From Seison nebaliae (lineage: Eukaryota; Rotifera; Pararotatoria; Seisonacea; Seisonidae): DNA of 25,415 bases. How positions within the stretch are numbered: the stretch's first letter is position 1; each line of letters opens with the position of its first letter. This document shows, in pieces, positions 24,401-25,415 of the stretch. The stretch lies in the NCBI GenBank assembly GCA_023231475.1, contig JALJEE010002938.1, positions 1 to 25,415 of the forward strand. Reading direction: 5' to 3'. The notes beneath the pieces were generated by a model. The model was not told the DNA's origin. It did not search any database and saw nothing but the letters and a program-made list of their open reading frames with translations. Made by a program: the position numbers and the translations under genes.

Positions 24401-24999
24401 ATGTCGCTTCTTATTTCGGTAGTTATGAAGTTGCACAACTTCTTATCGATTTTGGAGCGAAGAAAAATGGTTTAACAAATCGTGGATATTCTCCCATGCA
24501 CTGTGCCGCACAACGAGGACATTGGCCAATCGTCAAATTATTGTTAGATAATGATGCCTCACCTGATATTGAGAATTATGATGGCGAAACACCATTAGCA
24601 ATGGCGGAACATCTCGGATTCATTGATATTGTTAACGAATTAAATGGAGTAACTGAAAATAGGAAGAAATCGAAAATTTATCGAGTAACAGAAGATCAAT
24701 ATAAAATAAAAGATAAATTTACAGAATTACAAACACAATCGAAAGAATCTCAGCCACCAACACAATTCCCACCCCAACAATTACTGAGTGATGCCGAATT
24801 GAATAATTTGCGATTGATTAGTACTCAAATGTATTTGGATAAACCGGAAACGATGTCTACTTATGTGAAAATCGATTCCGATGATGAATCACCAGATGAG
24901 GATGAGAGAATGAATAGAACTCATCTCGAGTTGAATGAGATTAATAATAGAGAAGATAATTTGAATTCGAAAGAAAAACATGCATATCCAAATGAATGA
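21436..24999 (+). CDS. Ankyrin (UNC-44/Ank type), 24-repeat membrane-binding domain, 5' partial
   Basis: Ankyrins tie membrane channels and adhesion proteins to the spectrin skeleton; the 24 ANK repeats are the membrane-binding domain. Numbering residues from 21391: 16-175 are a low-complexity leader with a 9-Gln run, and 178-1086 hold 24 repeats that line up with the animal ankyrin signature, from FLRAARSGN through GNTALHIASLAGH, FTPLYMAAQENH, FTPLAVALQQGH, LTALHVAAHCGH to GETPLAMAEHLGF. After 1086 come an acidic linker (DSDDESPDEDER) and a TGA at 24997. Unusual insertions lie after repeat 6 (Asn/Thr/Glu-rich, about 55 residues), after 9 (about 45), after 11 (about 26) and within 14. The whole 3.6 kb has no intron, unlike CDC48. 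The first ATG is at 21889, but codon use shows coding well before it, so a 5' exon is missing. ZU5, UPA and death domains are not reached. Identity as an ankyrin is firm; a functional full-length product is uncertain because of the stops that follow. Confidence 0.93.
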   Translation, partial: SENLIDNHQLNNSNSIISRKESLSIDEHSLSPQENGKKVLTEETEEETGESIEEYLTNNNSLSSLKFDLSSITKFPFQQPQQQQQQQQQFKLKNQFIGNKRQQQRSIDNCREQLNKLLLKYQSANQLIEIDNTRNDKRRNHPKNSLNFLTSMIEDNSRSIMMAFLRAARSGNVTRLLQLLEEENIDVNFCNQNGLAAIHLAAKEGRTDVIRLLLQRDVIVDAETRKGNTALHIASLAGHRDIVQMLVENGANVNIRSNAGFTPLYMAAQENHTSIVSLLLDSGALQSLSTQEGFTPLAVALQQGHDVVVKLLLEKDGSRFPSHKGRLPALHIAARRNDARVAELLLRSHLSKNSTTTNNENDEMTTDGTNYDSNDTSGELGETESYRNGSKNINYVPQVDSTTRSGFTPLHIAAHFNYTDIALVLIRYGADTNFKAKHGITPLHVAAKWGGGEMVLLLLNNFGSLYESTFDGLLPIHCAARSGHYDVVNMLIRREIYLYLSSDYDLDVNNWLNDPKIDKLSFNPSYLLKTVGPNQRVYDEKSMLFARTKNGLSILHMAAQGGHCDIAELLLTHAPKLLHEETCDKLTALHVAAHCGHNEILEFLLEPSDRVIEELTNYYNATKDVKFEYKRYNSDVNAKALNGYTALHIGVKKDRKSVVKSLLSHGAHVNERTESGLTPLHIAGFMGYSHILKILLMSGADIMAQTVRGETVMHLVVRSEQTKIFPMLFSFLKEEKEDSIKELINVQANDGVTALHGAVKTGVYELIEILLNAGANPNIPTNIDRFTSLHIAAREGTSDIAELLIRNGAQVESRSNRQFTPLHIAAKYGNVRVASCLIKMNANPNAKGINNLHPLHIATHYNHPVIVHLLLDNSTVASCTCQNLYTPLHIAAKRNLVEISTALLAYGVSPNERSRAGFCPLHLACQEGHEDIVALIISFGTADINAQSANGLTSLHLCAQENNKDCAKKLLEVSADHKLVTESGYSALHVASYFGSYEVAQLLIDFGAKKNGLTNRGYSPMHCAAQRGHWPIVKLLLDNDASPDIENYDGETPLAMAEHLGFIDIVNELNGVTENRKKSKIYRVTEDQYKIKDKFTELQTQSKESQPPTQFPPQQLLSDAELNNLRLISTQMYLDKPETMSTYVKIDSDDESPDEDERMNRTHLELNEINNREDNLNSKEKHAYPNE
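21676..21702 (+). repeat. (CAA)9 coding microsatellite
   Basis: Nine uninterrupted CAA codons encode a glutamine run in the ankyrin leader, preceded by CAACAACCG. This is a likely site of length variation. Confidence 0.95.
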
Positions 25000-25415
25000 T
25001 ATAATGGAGAAGGGAAATGAGAAGAACATGAACGTATCAGTCAAATGTCAAGTGATTATGGAAAGGATCTAGCATCATTTGAGGAAGGAGAAACTGATCG
25101 TTGACGTCATCAACACAAAGCTACACACGACGAATATAAAGGAGAAGTTCATGATCATGATAATTTTGTGGTTATGTCAAGTGAAGATCATCAGAAGAAA
25201 ATACCATTGACAGTAACTGCCGATCTTACACGATTAGTACAACCACCATCAATTGATACATTGAAATCAGGATGGGAAGAAAGTCTTCATTTAACTGCAC
25301 TCAAACAACAATAAGATGAACAACAAGGAAAAATTGATGAAGAACAGATACATAAAGATGAATTGATTTGAGAAGAGAAACCGATCGCTTAATCGATCGA
25401 TTCACAAACATCATC
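25000..25415 (+). pseudogene. Ankyrin frame continuing past stops (relic or recoded 3' part)
   Basis: The ankyrin frame keeps clear coding character to the window edge. It reads ERISQMSSDYGKDLASFEEG, then HDHDNFVVMSSEDHQKK, then ADLTRLVQPPSIDTLKSGW and HLTALKQQ, with host codon choice and no frameshift that I can find over 419 bases. In the same frame there are stops at 24997, 25018, 25102, 25312, 25369 and 25390 (four TGA, two TAA). Each is one C-to-T change from CGA or CAA, the favoured Arg and Gln codons here. The text fits the variable linker that lies between the ANK repeats and ZU5 in ankyrins. The simplest reading is that the gene now ends at 24997 and the old downstream coding sequence is decaying as 3' UTR. 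Readthrough, recoding, RNA editing or sequence error are alternatives. Confidence 0.6.

Overview
The window is AT-rich nuclear DNA from an animal. Two conserved metazoan genes anchor this: a complete spliced gene for the AAA+ ATPase p97/CDC48/VCP (5830-8632, eight introns of 46-65 bases) and the 24-repeat ankyrin domain of an ankyrin (Ank/UNC-44 type) gene running toward the right edge (21436-24999, continuing as a broken frame to 25415). Tiny introns, CGA/CGT-rich arginine codons and small orphan genes for secreted proteins fit a compact invertebrate genome, for example a mite or a nematode. The sequence alone does not decide which.

Layout: 1-690 holds an orphan minus-strand exon. 961-1640 is a decayed non-LTR (LINE) retrotransposon fragment carrying the last motifs of its endonuclease. 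2200-2520 looks like a Pol II promoter (heat-shock-like elements, CCAAT boxes, a perfect AP-1 site, a TATA box). It is followed by a cluster of strong RNA hairpins (2552-2729) and no open frame, so a structured non-coding transcript is the favoured reading. 3364-3969 (minus) encodes an orphan secreted protein. 4937-5251 (plus) encodes a small, extremely basic, Trp/Arg-rich secreted peptide. 5830-8632 is CDC48. 8750-13430 and 14190-21380 are long stretches without recognisable genes, separated by an orphan coding exon at 13524-14180. 21436-25415 is the ankyrin.

The genes do not form a pathway. CDC48 is a housekeeping segregase, ankyrin is a membrane-skeleton adaptor, and the left third is accessory: orphan secreted proteins, a dead LINE and a candidate stress-responsive structured RNA. 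The observations most worth following are the ankyrin reading frame that continues past six stops with no visible frameshift, the hairpin cluster behind a stress-type promoter, and the eight CDC48 introns that all begin GTT and mostly lack the usual G at donor position +5.
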